A stretch of 64,000 nucleotides of DNA from Ramlibacter albus (GTDB lineage: Bacteria; Pseudomonadota; Gammaproteobacteria; Burkholderiales; Burkholderiaceae_C), in contig NZ_JACORU010000003.1 in NCBI RefSeq assembly GCF_014297445.1, positions 186,001 through 250,000 of the forward strand. The letters are read 5' to 3'. The translations under genes and the position numbers were made by a program. Shown one piece after another: positions 22,377 to 32,114 of the stretch. The notes below the pieces were generated by a model. The model worked only from the letters and a program-made list of their open reading frames with translations, ran no database searches and was not told where the DNA came from. Position 1 is the first letter of the stretch, and every line of letters starts with the position of its first letter.

Positions 22377-23246
22377 CTACTGCAGCAGCGCCGTCTGCTG
22401 CCGCTCGACCTCTTGCCGCTTCATGGCGACGTAGGTCGAGCGATCCATCTCGTGCAGCTGCCGCGGGTAGCGCTCCGTGGCGCTGAACCACTGCTGGATG
22501 CGTTTTTCGGCCTGCTGCTCGCGGGGCGCATCGAGCGAGTCGAGGTACGCGTCGATGGCGAGGTAGTAGCGCATCGCATTGCGCTCGATCGCGCCCCGCA
22601 CCCCGCCGATCGGCCCCATCTTGCCGGTGGCCTCGTCCTTCGCCTGCGAGAAGCCGATCTTGCTCGCGCCCGCTGTGGACAAGTAGGCCTGCATCGCCAT
22701 CTTGCCCATGCCGCCGTAGCCGTACGAGTACGTCATGTGCATGAAGGTCTTGCCCGAATCCAGCGGCACGGCCTCCACGTTGATGCGGTAGTTCTTCGTG
22801 CCCACCGGGCCCTGCGCCGCGTTGAGGCGGCTTTCGAAGTAGTCGTTCGACGCCGCCACGTTCTGGTAGTTGAAGTCGAGGCGATAGGCCTGCTCCACCG
22901 GCTGGTCGAACTTGCGGCCGATGCGCACCTGCATGCTGTTCGGGCCCATGGCATGGCAGTACTTGGTGTTGAACGGCAGGATCATCACGTCGCACCACTG
23001 CGACGGCTGCTTCAGCGCCTGGCTCACCTTGCTGAACGGGTGATCGAGCACGGCGTAAACGTCGCCCTGCAGCGTGTTGCTGCCCTCGGTGGAATCGATG
23101 TAGAGCGCGCGGCCGTAGTTGTTGTTCCGCAGCTGCTCCGTCAGCTCCGTGTACTTGGCCCGCAGGCTGCCGGCATCGGCGAAAGCGGGCGCGGCGTTCA
23201 AGGCGGCGCAAAGTGCGATGGCCGCGAGGGATGCGATCTTCTTCAT
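22377..23246 (-). CDS. Exported protein of unknown function
   Basis: I do not recognise the family. The 289-residue precursor has a clear signal peptide (MKKIASLAAIALCAALNAAP, cleavage probably after AFA near residue 23), so the product is periplasmic or secreted. The mature part mixes beta-rich stretches (QVRIGRKF, YRINVEAVPL, FMHMTYSYGYGG) with a charged helical C-terminus ending VERQQTALLQ. It contains one or two cysteines and no obvious catalytic motif. The start overlaps the stop of the upstream unknown gene (ATGA). It converges on metK with only seven bases between. Confidence 0.75.
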   Translation of the reverse strand: MKKIASLAAIALCAALNAAPAFADAGSLRAKYTELTEQLRNNNYGRALYIDSTEGSNTLQGDVYAVLDHPFSKVSQALKQPSQWCDVMILPFNTKYCHAMGPNSMQVRIGRKFDQPVEQAYRLDFNYQNVAASNDYFESRLNAAQGPVGTKNYRINVEAVPLDSGKTFMHMTYSYGYGGMGKMAMQAYLSTAGASKIGFSQAKDEATGKMGPIGGVRGAIERNAMRYYLAIDAYLDSLDAPREQQAEKRIQQWFSATERYPRQLHEMDRSTYVAMKRQEVERQQTALLQ

Positions 23247-23797
23247 GCGTGTTTCCCGTTGTGGGCCGCCTCGGACGTCGGCACCCAGTGCCCGCCGGCG
23301 ACGGTTTCGTCTTCTTCCAGGTAGGCCTGCACGTCCAGCTGCACGCCGCCCGTGAACAGCGAGTGCGGCGCGACGTCGTAGATGTAGACGTGCTCGGGCG
23401 CGAGCACGAGCTTCAGGCGCAGCTTCGGGTGGCGCACCGACTCCCACGCGCGGATCAGGCGGGCACGCACCAGGTTGTCCGGGCATTGCAACGACTTGAG
23501 CTTGTGGTGGTTGCGCACGAGGTTGTTGGCCGCCACGTGCCAAGGCGACGACTTGTTGCGCGCCTTCAGGTTGCCCGAGATGTCCACCTCGAGCGTGAAG
23601 GTGTCGCCGTCGACCTCCAGCGCCAGGTTGCGGCCGAGCAAGCCGCCGCTGGGCTCGCCGTACTTGTACGCGAGGTGCAGGTGCGAAGGCGTCTTGCGGA
23701 GGGACTGTTTCATGGCGACGAGTTGCCAGCGTGCCGCAGCCCCCGCGCCGGATGTGTAGGACTTCGCAGAGTTTGCGTGCCCGGTCCCCGCCGCCAT
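23243..23797 (-). CDS. Conserved protein of unknown function, coupled to an exported partner
   Basis: 184 residues from the ATG at 23797, chosen because an AGGA ribosome-binding site lies eight bases upstream; an internal ATG at 23713 would give 156 residues but lacks one. No signal peptide or membrane segment is evident, so it is probably cytoplasmic. The sequence is basic in the middle (NLKARNKSSPWHVAANNLVRNHHK) and acidic near the end (YLEEDETVAGG). No family is recognised. It overlaps the exported-protein gene by ATGA, which suggests the two work together. Confidence 0.65.
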   Translation of the reverse strand: MAAGTGHANSAKSYTSGAGAAARWQLVAMKQSLRKTPSHLHLAYKYGEPSGGLLGRNLALEVDGDTFTLEVDISGNLKARNKSSPWHVAANNLVRNHHKLKSLQCPDNLVRARLIRAWESVRHPKLRLKLVLAPEHVYIYDVAPHSLFTGGVQLDVQAYLEEDETVAGGHWVPTSEAAHNGKHA

Positions 23798-23895
23798 AAG
23801 CCCTTTCCTACAGCCTCTGTCCCCGTTTGCCTGACCTCCCGGCCGAGGTTGCGCTCCAACATGGCAGGAGAACTGTCTTACCCAAGGAGATCTCG

Positions 23896-24864
23896 ATGGC
23901 AGAAGAACGTGAAGACCGCGACCTGAACCAGGACCCCATCACCGGTGAACCCGGCGCGCACCCCGTCGGCACGGGCCTCGGCTCCGCAGGCGGCGCCGTA
24001 GCCGGCGCGACGGTGGGCGCCATCGGCGGGCCGATCGGTGCCGCTGTCGGCGGCGTGGCCGGCGCGGTGCTCGGCGGTCTGGCCGGCAAGCGCGCGGCCG
24101 AAGCCATCGACCCCACGGCCGAGGAGGCGCACTGGCGCCAGCACCACACGAAGGAGCCGTACTACGAGCAGGGCCGCAGCTTCGACGACTACCTGCCCGC
24201 CTACCGCATGGGCCTGACCGGCCGCACCGAATACGGCGACGACTGGCTCTCCGTCGAGGACCGCCTCGAGGAGCAGTGGGGCAAGGAGCGCGGCACGTCC
24301 ACGCTCGAGTGGGACAAGGCCCGCCATCCCGCGCGCGCCGCGTGGGACCGCGCGGACTCGCTCATCAAGGGTAGCGGCGCCGCCGCGGCCGTGGGCTCCA
24401 TGCAGTCGGCCGGCGACAAGAGCGGCGACCGCAAGGACGTGATCGACACGCTGCAGGACCTGATGGAGTGCTCGCTCGACGGCGAGTATGGTTTCCGCGA
24501 GTGCGCCGACCAGGCCAAGCGGCCCGACCTGCGCGCCGTGTTCCTGGCCCGCGCCGACGATTGCCGCCGCGCCGTGCAGGACCTCAGCGACATGATCGAC
24601 CGCCTCGGCGGCCACGTGATGCGCAGCGGCAGCATGCTGGGTGCCGCGCACCGCGGCTGGGTCGCCGTGAAATCCGCCCTCACGTCCTACGACGACAAGG
24701 CGGTGCTCAAGGAGTGCGAACGCGGCGAGGACAACGCCAAGGCGCGCTACATGAAGGCGATGGAGAAGCCGCTGCCCATCGAGGTGAAGGCGCTGGTGGA
24801 GAAGCAGTACCAGGGCGTGCTGCGCAACCACGACGAGATCAAGCGCCTCAGGGACTCCTTCTAA
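23896..24864 (+). CDS. Glycine-zipper protein fused to a PA2169-type four-helix bundle
   Basis: 322 residues. The N-terminal third has a glycine-zipper segment (about 26-64, repeated GxxxG/GxxGxxxG as in GGAVAGATVGAIGGPIGAAV) of the kind that inserts into or associates with membranes. The C-terminal part (about 180-322) resembles the PA2169/DUF2383 ferritin-like four-helix family, beginning VIDTLQDLMECSLDGEYGFR. A strong AAGGAGA site five bases before the ATG at 23896 sets the start and rejects an earlier ATG at 23827. It precedes ligD by three bases, so they are probably co-transcribed, likely a stress or stationary-phase pair. Confidence 0.85.
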   Translation: MAEEREDRDLNQDPITGEPGAHPVGTGLGSAGGAVAGATVGAIGGPIGAAVGGVAGAVLGGLAGKRAAEAIDPTAEEAHWRQHHTKEPYYEQGRSFDDYLPAYRMGLTGRTEYGDDWLSVEDRLEEQWGKERGTSTLEWDKARHPARAAWDRADSLIKGSGAAAAVGSMQSAGDKSGDRKDVIDTLQDLMECSLDGEYGFRECADQAKRPDLRAVFLARADDCRRAVQDLSDMIDRLGGHVMRSGSMLGAAHRGWVAVKSALTSYDDKAVLKECERGEDNAKARYMKAMEKPLPIEVKALVEKQYQGVLRNHDEIKRLRDSF

Positions 24865-24867
24865 GCG

Positions 24868-27387
24868 ATGGCCAAGGGCGAACGCGACGCGCTGAAGCTC
24901 TACCGGGAAAAGCGCCACTTCGACCAGACCCCCGAGCCGGCCGAAGGCGGCGTGCCCAACGAGCAGGCGCGCGCGTTCGTCATCCAGAAGCACTGGGCCT
25001 CGCGCCTGCACTACGACTTCCGCCTCGAGCTGCAGGGCACGATGAAGAGCTGGGCGGTGCCCAAGGGCCCCAGCTACGACCCTGCCGACCGGCGCATGGC
25101 GATGCCCACCGAGGACCATCCCATCGCGTACAACCGTTTCGAGGGCACGATCCCCGCCGGCAACTACGGCGCGGGCAAGGTGATCATCTGGGACAAGGGC
25201 ACCTGGCACCCCCTCGGCGACCCGGCCAAGGGCTATCGCGAAGGGCGCCTGAAGTTCGAGCTGCGCGGCCACAAGATGCACGGGCGCTGGACGCTCGTTC
25301 GCATGTCCGGCAAGGGCGACGACGACAAGCGCCAGCCATGGCTGTTGATCAAGGAGCGTGACGAGTGGGTGCGGCCCGCCACCGAATACAGTGTGGTGGA
25401 CGAGATGGCCGACAGCGTGAAGCACCTTGAAGACCGCCCGGGCGCGGTCGCCCCGCCTTCATCGAAGGCGGCAACGCTCGCACCCACCGACGGGCCGCCA
25501 AAAGGCTCGCGCAAGGCCGCCCTGCCGAAGGAGCTGACACCGCAACTCGCCACGCTCGTCGACGAGCCCCCGGCGCAAAGCGACGAGTGGCTCTACGAAG
25601 TGAAGTTCGACGGCTACCGCATGCTCGCGCGCGCCGAGGGCGGCCGGGTGAAGCTGGTCACGCGCAACGGCAACGACTGGACGTCGAAGCTGCGCCAGCT
25701 GCAGGAAGCCCTGGAAGGCATGGACCTGCCCGACGGCTGGTACGACGGCGAGATCATCATGCCGGGCACCGACGTGCCCGCTGACTTCCAGGCGCTGCAG
25801 AACGCTTTCGACAGCGCTCGCACCGCCAGCATCGTCTACTACCTCTTCGACCTGCCGTACTGCGCCGGCTACGACCTGCGCGAGGTGCCGGTGGAGCAGC
25901 GCCGCGAAGTGCTCAAGCGCATCGTCGAGCGCAAGCCGCACGGCAACGTGCGCTTCTCGGAAGTGTTCGACGCGCCCGCGCACGCCGTGCTCGACTCCGC
26001 GTGCCGGCTCGGCCTCGAAGGCGTGATCGCCAAGCGCAAGGGCTCGGCCTACGTCACGCGACGCTCGTCGGACTGGATCAAGCTGAAGTGCCACAAGCGG
26101 CAGGAGTTCGTGATCGGCGGCTACACCGATCCGAAGGGGTCGCGCGTGGGCATCGGTTCGCTGCTGCTGGGCGTCCACGAGGACGGCAAGCTGCGCTACA
26201 GCGGCAATGTCGGCACCGGCTTCAACGACAAGGTGCTCGCGGACCTGCGCGGCAAGCTCGAAGCCCTGAAAGCCGACCGCAGCCCCTTCCAGGCCGGCAG
26301 CGAAATCCCGCGCAACGCGCACTGGGTGAAGCCGCAGCTCGTGTGCGAAGTGCAGTTCGGTGAATGGACCCGCGACGGCCGTGTGCGCCACTCCGTGTTC
26401 CACGGCCTGCGCGAAGACAAACCTGCATCGAGGATCGTGAGGGAGCAAGCCGTGCATGATGCCCCCGTGGACAAGCCCGCCGCCAGCGCCTCCAGTGTCG
26501 CGCTGCCCGCGACGCTGCGCGTGAGCCATCCCGACCGGGTCGTGGACGCGCAAAGCGGCATCACGAAGATCCAGCTCGTGCGCTACTACGCGCTGGTCAC
26601 GCCGCTGATGATGCCGCACCTCAAGCACCGCCCGATCGCGATGGTGCGCGCACCCGAAGGCATCGGCCACGAGCTGTTCTTCCAGAAGCACCTGGACCGC
26701 TACAAGATGAAGGGCATGGTGGAGCTGGACCCTGCCATCTGGCCCGGCACGCCGCCCATGATCGAAGTGGGCAAGCCCGAAGGCCTGCTCTCGGCCGCGC
26801 AGATGAACGTGGTGGAGTTCCACACCTGGAACGGCACGGTGCCGGCCATCGACAAGCCCGACCGCATGACCTTCGACATCGACCCCGGCGAAGGCGTGAC
26901 CTGGCCGCAGATCCAGGAGGCCGCGCAGCTCGTGCGGGCGCTGCTCGATGAACTCGAGCTGCCCGTCTTCCTCAAGACCAGCGGCGGCAAGGGCCTGCAC
27001 CTCGTCGTGCCGCTGCGCAAGAAATTCGACTGGGACACGGTGAAGGACTTCTCGCAGGCCATCGTGCAGCACCTGGCGCGCACGCTGCCGGACCGCTTCG
27101 TCGCCAAGAGCGGCGCGAAGAACCGCGTGGGGCGCATCTTCATCGACTACCTGCGCAATGGTTATGGCGCGACGACGGCTTGCGCGTGGTCGGCTCGTGC
27201 GCGGCCGGGGCTCGGCATCTCGGTGCCGGTGCGCTGGGACGAGCTCAAGTCGCTCAAGGGCGGCGCGCATTGGACGGTGTCGACCGTGCACGAGCGGCTC
27301 GACGCCGGCAACGAGCCCTGGTCGGACTACGAGAAGAGCCGCGCCGCGCTCACCGCGGCGATGAAGAAGCTGGGTTTCGAGCGCTGA
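24868..27387 (+). CDS. ligD: ATP-dependent DNA ligase LigD (nuclease-ligase-polymerase)
   Basis: Non-homologous end-joining enzyme acting with Ku on double-strand breaks. The 839 residues follow the Pseudomonas-type order. First is a 3'-phosphoesterase domain (about 1-160, HYDFRLEL and EDHPIAYNRFEGTIP). The ligase domain (about 210-520) has the catalytic lysine K246 in EVKFDGYR. The primase-polymerase domain (about 545-839) has the metal motif TFDIDPGEG. No ku gene is present in this window, so the partner must be encoded elsewhere. It is coupled to the glycine-zipper/PA2169 gene. Confidence 0.96.
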   Translation: MAKGERDALKLYREKRHFDQTPEPAEGGVPNEQARAFVIQKHWASRLHYDFRLELQGTMKSWAVPKGPSYDPADRRMAMPTEDHPIAYNRFEGTIPAGNYGAGKVIIWDKGTWHPLGDPAKGYREGRLKFELRGHKMHGRWTLVRMSGKGDDDKRQPWLLIKERDEWVRPATEYSVVDEMADSVKHLEDRPGAVAPPSSKAATLAPTDGPPKGSRKAALPKELTPQLATLVDEPPAQSDEWLYEVKFDGYRMLARAEGGRVKLVTRNGNDWTSKLRQLQEALEGMDLPDGWYDGEIIMPGTDVPADFQALQNAFDSARTASIVYYLFDLPYCAGYDLREVPVEQRREVLKRIVERKPHGNVRFSEVFDAPAHAVLDSACRLGLEGVIAKRKGSAYVTRRSSDWIKLKCHKRQEFVIGGYTDPKGSRVGIGSLLLGVHEDGKLRYSGNVGTGFNDKVLADLRGKLEALKADRSPFQAGSEIPRNAHWVKPQLVCEVQFGEWTRDGRVRHSVFHGLREDKPASRIVREQAVHDAPVDKPAASASSVALPATLRVSHPDRVVDAQSGITKIQLVRYYALVTPLMMPHLKHRPIAMVRAPEGIGHELFFQKHLDRYKMKGMVELDPAIWPGTPPMIEVGKPEGLLSAAQMNVVEFHTWNGTVPAIDKPDRMTFDIDPGEGVTWPQIQEAAQLVRALLDELELPVFLKTSGGKGLHLVVPLRKKFDWDTVKDFSQAIVQHLARTLPDRFVAKSGAKNRVGRIFIDYLRNGYGATTACAWSARARPGLGISVPVRWDELKSLKGGAHWTVSTVHERLDAGNEPWSDYEKSRAALTAAMKKLGFER

Positions 27388-27391
27388 GTGT

Positions 27392-28078
27392 TCAGTCGGC
27401 CCAGGGCAGCACGAGGCGGATCGTGCCGTCCGCATCGCGCGTTGCTTCGGCGCCTTCGGCCTGCGCGAGTGCACGCACATCGTCCCAACGCAGCGGGCGG
27501 TATGCGGGCTCCTGCACGAAACCCTCCTCACCCTGCATGCGCCGGACGCCCAGCGTGAGCTGCGCGCCCGTGCCGCCGGGCTCGGCCGACAGCAGCAACT
27601 CGGCCGGCGGCGCGATCTCGTCCGTGGCGTGGATGAGCGTCGCGCACAGCAGGAAGCGGGCGCAGGAGCGGCGAATCTCGCCCTCCATCGCGCCGACTTC
27701 GTTGCGCAGCGTATAGCCGCGGAAGCTCAGGCTGCTCGCGATCAAGCCGGCGCATTCGCGCACGGCATCGTGGACTGCGATGGCGGCCTTGTCGTCCGGC
27801 GACAACCAGCCGACTACGTCGGTGCACGACTCGAGCGCGGCGCGCGCGAAACTGTTGATCTTCTTCGCGCTGTCGTGCACGGCCGCGATGTCGGGCTCCG
27901 GGGCGCGCAGGCGCCGGTCCAGCACTTCGTAGACCATGCCGATCGGCTGCAGGTTCACCACGAGGTGATGGCGGATGGACGGCGCAAGCCTGCGCAGCAG
28001 CGCGTAGCGCGCGGCTTCCGCGGCGGCGCTCGGCCAGCTCGCCGGGGTGGTGGGGTTGGTGTCTTCTGTCACCAGCAT
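27392..28078 (-). CDS. Histidine-kinase-like protein lacking recognisable catalytic boxes
   Basis: 228 residues from the ATG at 28078. The N-terminal helices include [20 protein letters not shown], which looks like the dimerisation/H-box helix of a sensor kinase, and the C-terminal region ([20 protein letters not shown]) could be a degenerate GHKL ATPase fold. I do not see the N, G1 or G2 boxes, so kinase activity is doubtful. It could be a phosphotransfer or histidine-kinase-derived regulator. It is a single gene, convergent with ligD by four bases and divergent from the aldehyde dehydrogenase. Confidence 0.6.
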   Translation of the reverse strand: MLVTEDTNPTTPASWPSAAAEAARYALLRRLAPSIRHHLVVNLQPIGMVYEVLDRRLRAPEPDIAAVHDSAKKINSFARAALESCTDVVGWLSPDDKAAIAVHDAVRECAGLIASSLSFRGYTLRNEVGAMEGEIRRSCARFLLCATLIHATDEIAPPAELLLSAEPGGTGAQLTLGVRRMQGEEGFVQEPAYRPLRWDDVRALAQAEGAEATRDADGTIRLVLPWAD

Positions 28079-28202
28079 GGCGTCGAGAGTATCAGCGCAG
28101 CACCTGCTGTCAATTTGCCTTGTTGCCCAAAGGGCGGTGTTACAGATGGTGAGGTCATCGCGCTTGCGCCAAAATGGCCGTCTTCGTGCAGGAACCCCAA
28201 CC

Positions 28203-29642
28203 ATGACCTACCCCAATACCCAGCTCTTCATCGAAGGCCAGTGGCAGGACGCCGCCGACGGCCGCTCCCTCGCCGTGCACAACCCGGCCACGGGCCAGGA
28301 GATCGGCCGCGTCGCGCATGCGAGCAAGCCCGACCTCGACAAGGCGCTTGCGGCCGCGCAGAAAGGCTTCGAGACCTGGCGCGACCTGGTGCCCGCCGAG
28401 CGCGCGAAGATCATGCGCAAGGCCGCCGGCTTCATGCGCGAGCGTGCCGGTGCCATCGGGCAGGTGCTGACGCAGGAGCAGGGCAAGCCGCTGGTGGAAG
28501 CCAAGGGCGAGGCGATGGCCGCCGCCGACATCATCGAATGGTTCGCCGATGAAGGCATGCGCGTGTACGGCCGGATCGTGCCGTCGCGCACCAACCTCGC
28601 CATCCGCCAGATGGTGCTGAAGGACCCGGTGGGCGTCGTCGCGGCCTTCACGCCCTGGAACTTCCCGATCAACCAAGTGGTGCGCAAGGTCGGCGCCGCG
28701 CTGGCCGCCGGCTGCTCGATGATCGTCAAGGCGCCCGAGGAGACGCCGGCCGCCCCGGCCGCGCTCGTCCAGGCGTTTGCCGATGCGGGCCTGCCGCCCG
28801 GCGTGCTGAACCTCGTGTACGGCAACCCGGCCGAGATCTCCAGCTACCTGATCCCGCACCCGATCGTGCGCAAGATCACCTTCACCGGTTCCACGCCGGT
28901 GGGCAAGCAGCTGGCCGCGATGGCGGGCCAGCACATGAAGCGCGTGACGATGGAACTCGGTGGCCACGCCCCGGTGATCGTCTGCGAGGACGCGGACGTG
29001 GCGCTCGCCGTGAAAGCCGCCGGGGCGGCGAAGTTCCGCAATGCGGGCCAGGTGTGCATCTCCCCCACGCGCTTTCTCGTGCACGAGAGCGTGCGCGACC
29101 AGTTCGCCGAGGCGCTGGCGTCGCACGCGAAGGCGCTGAAGGTCGGTGACGGCCTGGCCGAAGGCACGCAGATGGGCCCGCTGGCCAACCCGCGCCGCCT
29201 CACTGCCATGAGCGAATTCACCAAGGATGCCGTCGAGCGCGGCGCCAAGGTGCTCGTCGGCGGCGAGCGCATCGGCAGCACCGGCAACTTCTTCACGCCG
29301 ACCGTGCTGGCCGACGTGCCGCTCGAATCGAAGATCTTCAACGAAGAACCCTTCGGGCCCGTGGCCGCGATCCGCACGTTCACGCAGCTGGACGAGGCGA
29401 TCAAGGAAGCGAACCGCCTGGCCTACGGCCTGGCCGGCTACGCGTTCACCAAGTCGCTGAAGAACGCCGACATCATCGCCCGCAGGGTCGAGGTGGGCAT
29501 GCTGTGGATGAACATGCCGGCGCTGCCCAGCGCCGAGATGCCTTTCGGTGGCATCAAGGATTCGGGCTACGGCTCCGAGGGCGGGCCGGAGGCGCTGGAG
29601 GCTTACCTCAATGCGCGTGCGGTCAACGTGATGAACGCGTAA
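28203..29642 (+). CDS. gabD: NAD(P)-dependent aldehyde dehydrogenase, succinate-semialdehyde type
   Basis: Oxidises an aldehyde to the acid in the cytoplasm. The 479 residues include the cofactor motifs FTPWNFP and [11 protein letters not shown], the general-base glutamate in [11 protein letters not shown] (about 251) and the catalytic cysteine C285 in GQVCISPTR. The family is the GabD-like branch (succinate-semialdehyde or related aldehydes); the substrate cannot be fixed from sequence. The ATG at 28203 follows an AGGAA ribosome-binding site. It ends at a strong terminator shared with glmS. Confidence 0.85.
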   Translation: MTYPNTQLFIEGQWQDAADGRSLAVHNPATGQEIGRVAHASKPDLDKALAAAQKGFETWRDLVPAERAKIMRKAAGFMRERAGAIGQVLTQEQGKPLVEAKGEAMAAADIIEWFADEGMRVYGRIVPSRTNLAIRQMVLKDPVGVVAAFTPWNFPINQVVRKVGAALAAGCSMIVKAPEETPAAPAALVQAFADAGLPPGVLNLVYGNPAEISSYLIPHPIVRKITFTGSTPVGKQLAAMAGQHMKRVTMELGGHAPVIVCEDADVALAVKAAGAAKFRNAGQVCISPTRFLVHESVRDQFAEALASHAKALKVGDGLAEGTQMGPLANPRRLTAMSEFTKDAVERGAKVLVGGERIGSTGNFFTPTVLADVPLESKIFNEEPFGPVAAIRTFTQLDEAIKEANRLAYGLAGYAFTKSLKNADIIARRVEVGMLWMNMPALPSAEMPFGGIKDSGYGSEGGPEALEAYLNARAVNVMNA

Positions 29643-29649
29643 GAACAAA

Positions 29650-29670
29650 GGGGCCTCGCGGCCCCTTTTT
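29650..29670. terminator. Intrinsic terminator between gabD and glmS
   Basis: GGGGCC (29650-29655) and GGCCCC (29660-29665) form a 6-bp stem with a TCGC loop, followed by T5 on the plus strand. It begins eight bases after the gabD stop. On the minus strand the downstream tract is CTTTG, so it works mainly for gabD. Its last T belongs to the glmS stop codon. Confidence 0.8.
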
Positions 29671-31517
29671 CATTCCACCGTCACGCTCTTCGCAAGGTTG
29701 CGCGGCTTGTCGACGTCGGTGCCCCGCGCGCAAGCCGTGTGATACGCGAGCAGCTGCAGCGGCACGACGTGCAGCAGCGGGCTCAGCTCGCCGTAGTGCT
29801 CGGGCATGCGGATGACGTGGATGCCTTCGCCGCTCTCGATCTTGGAGTCGCCGTCCGCCAGCACATAGAGCACGCCGCCGCGCGCACGCACTTCCTGCAT
29901 GTTGCTCTTGAGTTTTTCGAGCAGCGCATCGTTGGGTGCGACGGTCACGACAGGCATCTCGCTCGTGACGAGCGCCAGAGGACCATGCTTCAACTCGCCG
30001 GCCGGGTAGGCCTCGGCGTGGATGTAGCTGATCTCCTTCAGTTTCAAGGCGCCTTCCAGCGCGATCGGGTAGTGCAGCCCGCGGCCGAGGAACAGCGCGT
30101 TCTGCATGCGCGCGAAATCCTCGGACCAGCTGATCACCTGCGGCTCCAGCGCCAGCACGGCTGAAAGCGCCGCAGGCAGGTGGCGCATCGCCTTCAGGTG
30201 CTGCGCTTCCTGCGATTCGGTCAGGCGCCCCTTCACCTGCGCGAGCGACAACGTGAGCAGGAACAGGCCCGCCAGCTGCGTCGTGAACGCCTTGGTCGAA
30301 GCGACACCGATCTCCACACCCGCCCGCGTGATGTAAGAGAGCTTGCACTCGCGCACCATCGCCGACGTGGCCACGTTGCAGATGGTCAGCGTGTGCTCCA
30401 TGCCCAGCTGCTGCGCATGACGCAGCGCAGCCAGAGTGTCGGCCGTTTCGCCCGACTGGCTGATCGTGACCACGAGCGAGCGCGGGTTGGGCACCGTCTC
30501 CCGGTAGCGGTATTCGCTCGCGATCTCCACCTGCGTGGGGATCTTGGCGATCGACTCCAGCCAGTACTTGGCGGTGCAGCCGCTGTAGTAGCTGGTGCCG
30601 CACGCGAGGATCAGCACGGAGTCGATCTCCTTGAACACACGATAGGCACCATCGCCGAACAGCTCCGGAACGATGCCCTGGATGCCTTCGAGCGTGTCGG
30701 CCACGGCGCGCGGCTGCTCGAAAATCTCTTTCTGCATGTAATGGCGGTACGGCCCGAGCTCCGCGGCGCCGCTGTGCGCGCGCACGGTCTTCACTTCGCG
30801 CTTCACTTCGCGGCCGTTGCGGTCGCAGATCCAGTAGCGGCCCAGTTGCAGGTCCACCACGTCACCCTCTTCGATGTAGACGATCTGGTCCGTCACACCG
30901 GCCAGCGCCATCGCGTCGCTCGCCAGGAAGTTCTCGCCATCGGCACCCACGCCCAGCACCAGCGGTGAGCCCGCGCGGGCACCGACGACGCGATGCGGCT
31001 CGTCCTTGCAGAACACCGCGATCGCATACGCACCATGCAGTTGCTGCACGGCCTCCTTCACGGCGTTGAACAGGTCGCCGTCGTAGAGGCTGTCGACGAG
31101 GTGGCAGATCACCTCGGTGTCGGTCTGGCTGGCGAAGTGGTAGCCCTTGGCCTTGAGCGCGGCCCGCAGCTCGTCGTGGTTCTCGATGATGCCGTTGTGA
31201 ACGAGCGCGACGCGGCCGGGGCCCTTGGCGGCATCGGCGCCGGGCCCATGGCTGAAGTGCGGGTGCGCGTTGTGCACCGCCGGCGCGCCGTGCGTCGCCC
31301 AGCGCGTGTGGGCGATGCCGGTGGTGCCTTCGAGGTGTTCGCTTTCCACCTGCGAGATGAGCTCCGCGACGCGAGCGGTGCTGCGGGCGCGCTTCAGGCC
31401 ACCATCATGGACGGCCACGCCGCAGGAGTCGTAGCCGCGGTATTCGAGCCGCTGCAGGCCCTGGACGAGGATGGGGACGATGTTGCGGGTAGAGACCGCG
31501 CCGACGATGCCGCACAT
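29670..31517 (-). CDS. glmS: Glutamine--fructose-6-phosphate aminotransferase
   Basis: Makes glucosamine 6-phosphate from fructose 6-phosphate and glutamine, the first step to UDP-GlcNAc for peptidoglycan and lipopolysaccharide. The 615 residues have the N-terminal glutaminase domain with catalytic cysteine directly after Met1 (MCGIVGAV) and two SIS sugar-isomerase domains (from about 285 and 460), ending in the usual KSVTVE. An AAGGAG site lies eight bases before the start. No ribozyme is seen upstream, as expected outside Gram-positives. glmU, a later enzyme of the same pathway, lies 0.6 kb away. Confidence 0.97.
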   Translation of the reverse strand: MCGIVGAVSTRNIVPILVQGLQRLEYRGYDSCGVAVHDGGLKRARSTARVAELISQVESEHLEGTTGIAHTRWATHGAPAVHNAHPHFSHGPGADAAKGPGRVALVHNGIIENHDELRAALKAKGYHFASQTDTEVICHLVDSLYDGDLFNAVKEAVQQLHGAYAIAVFCKDEPHRVVGARAGSPLVLGVGADGENFLASDAMALAGVTDQIVYIEEGDVVDLQLGRYWICDRNGREVKREVKTVRAHSGAAELGPYRHYMQKEIFEQPRAVADTLEGIQGIVPELFGDGAYRVFKEIDSVLILACGTSYYSGCTAKYWLESIAKIPTQVEIASEYRYRETVPNPRSLVVTISQSGETADTLAALRHAQQLGMEHTLTICNVATSAMVRECKLSYITRAGVEIGVASTKAFTTQLAGLFLLTLSLAQVKGRLTESQEAQHLKAMRHLPAALSAVLALEPQVISWSEDFARMQNALFLGRGLHYPIALEGALKLKEISYIHAEAYPAGELKHGPLALVTSEMPVVTVAPNDALLEKLKSNMQEVRARGGVLYVLADGDSKIESGEGIHVIRMPEHYGELSPLLHVVPLQLLAYHTACARGTDVDKPRNLAKSVTVE

Positions 31518-31581
31518 GGGTTTTGCTCCTTGATGGTGAGACTTTATGGGCCATCATTTGAAATCGGCTTGCGGAATCGAC

Positions 31582-31631
31582 GGAATTATGGAGTTTCATT
31601 TCACTCACGCTGCCACTTGAAATAAAATTCC
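31582..31631 (+). promoter_or_regulatory. AT-rich promoter/operator of the Lrp-family gene
   Basis: The region between glmS and the regulator is strikingly AT-rich. GGAATT (31582-31587) and AATTCC (31626-31631) form an inverted repeat 38 bases apart, and TTTCATTTC (31594-31602) faces GAAATAAA (31619-31626). A TAAAAT -10 box (31623-31628) ends six bases before the ATG at 31635, so the message is probably leaderless. The inverted repeats are candidate autoregulatory sites. Confidence 0.45.
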
Positions 31632-31634
31632 AAA

Positions 31635-32114
31635 ATGGAGCTCGACAATACGGATCTGCGCATCCTCGACCTGCTGCAAACCGATGCCAGCCTCTCCAAC
31701 CAGGACCTCTCCGCCCGCGTGCACGTCTCGCCGCCCACGTGCCTGCGCCGCGTCAAGCGCCTGCAGGATGCGGGTGTCATCGAGCGCCAGATCGCGGTGC
31801 TGTCACCGCAGCAACTCGCGGCCGCAGTCGGCCACGGCCTGCAAGCGATCGTGGAAGTGACATTGGACCGCCAAGGCGCCGAAGCGCAGGAGGCTTTCGA
31901 AGCACGCGTCATCGAAGACGTGGCGGTGCAGCAGTGCTACCGCGTCTCGCCCGGCCCGGACTTCGTGCTGGTGGTCCACACGCGCGACATGCCCGGGTAC
32001 CTGGACCTCGCCAAGCGCCTGTTCACGAGCGACGCGAACGTGCGCAACGTGAAGGCGTATTTCTCGGTGAAGCGGGCCAAGTTCGACCCGCGCATCCCGC
32101 TGGCGCCCGCCTAG
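31635..32114 (+). CDS. Lrp/AsnC family transcriptional regulator
   Basis: DNA-binding regulator that typically responds to an amino acid. The 159 residues have an N-terminal helix-turn-helix (about 5-50, LDLLQTDASLSNQDLSARVH then PPTCLRRVKRLQ) and a C-terminal RAM ligand-binding domain (about 65-150). It is divergent from glmS and its promoter region contains inverted repeats that it may bind itself. The regulated target is unknown. The 3' end is four bases into the convergent glmU. Confidence 0.93.
   Translation: MELDNTDLRILDLLQTDASLSNQDLSARVHVSPPTCLRRVKRLQDAGVIERQIAVLSPQQLAAAVGHGLQAIVEVTLDRQGAEAQEAFEARVIEDVAVQQCYRVSPGPDFVLVVHTRDMPGYLDLAKRLFTSDANVRNVKAYFSVKRAKFDPRIPLAPA

Noticed and set aside
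23827..23895. Longer N-terminus for the glycine-zipper protein, starting at 23827
   Set aside because: The strong AAGGAGA ribosome-binding site lies inside that extension and fits the ATG at 23896.
29670..31634. glmS ribozyme upstream of glmS
   Set aside because: The gap is only 117 bases with promoter-like and ribosome-binding features; no ribozyme core was seen, and the class is typical of Firmicutes.
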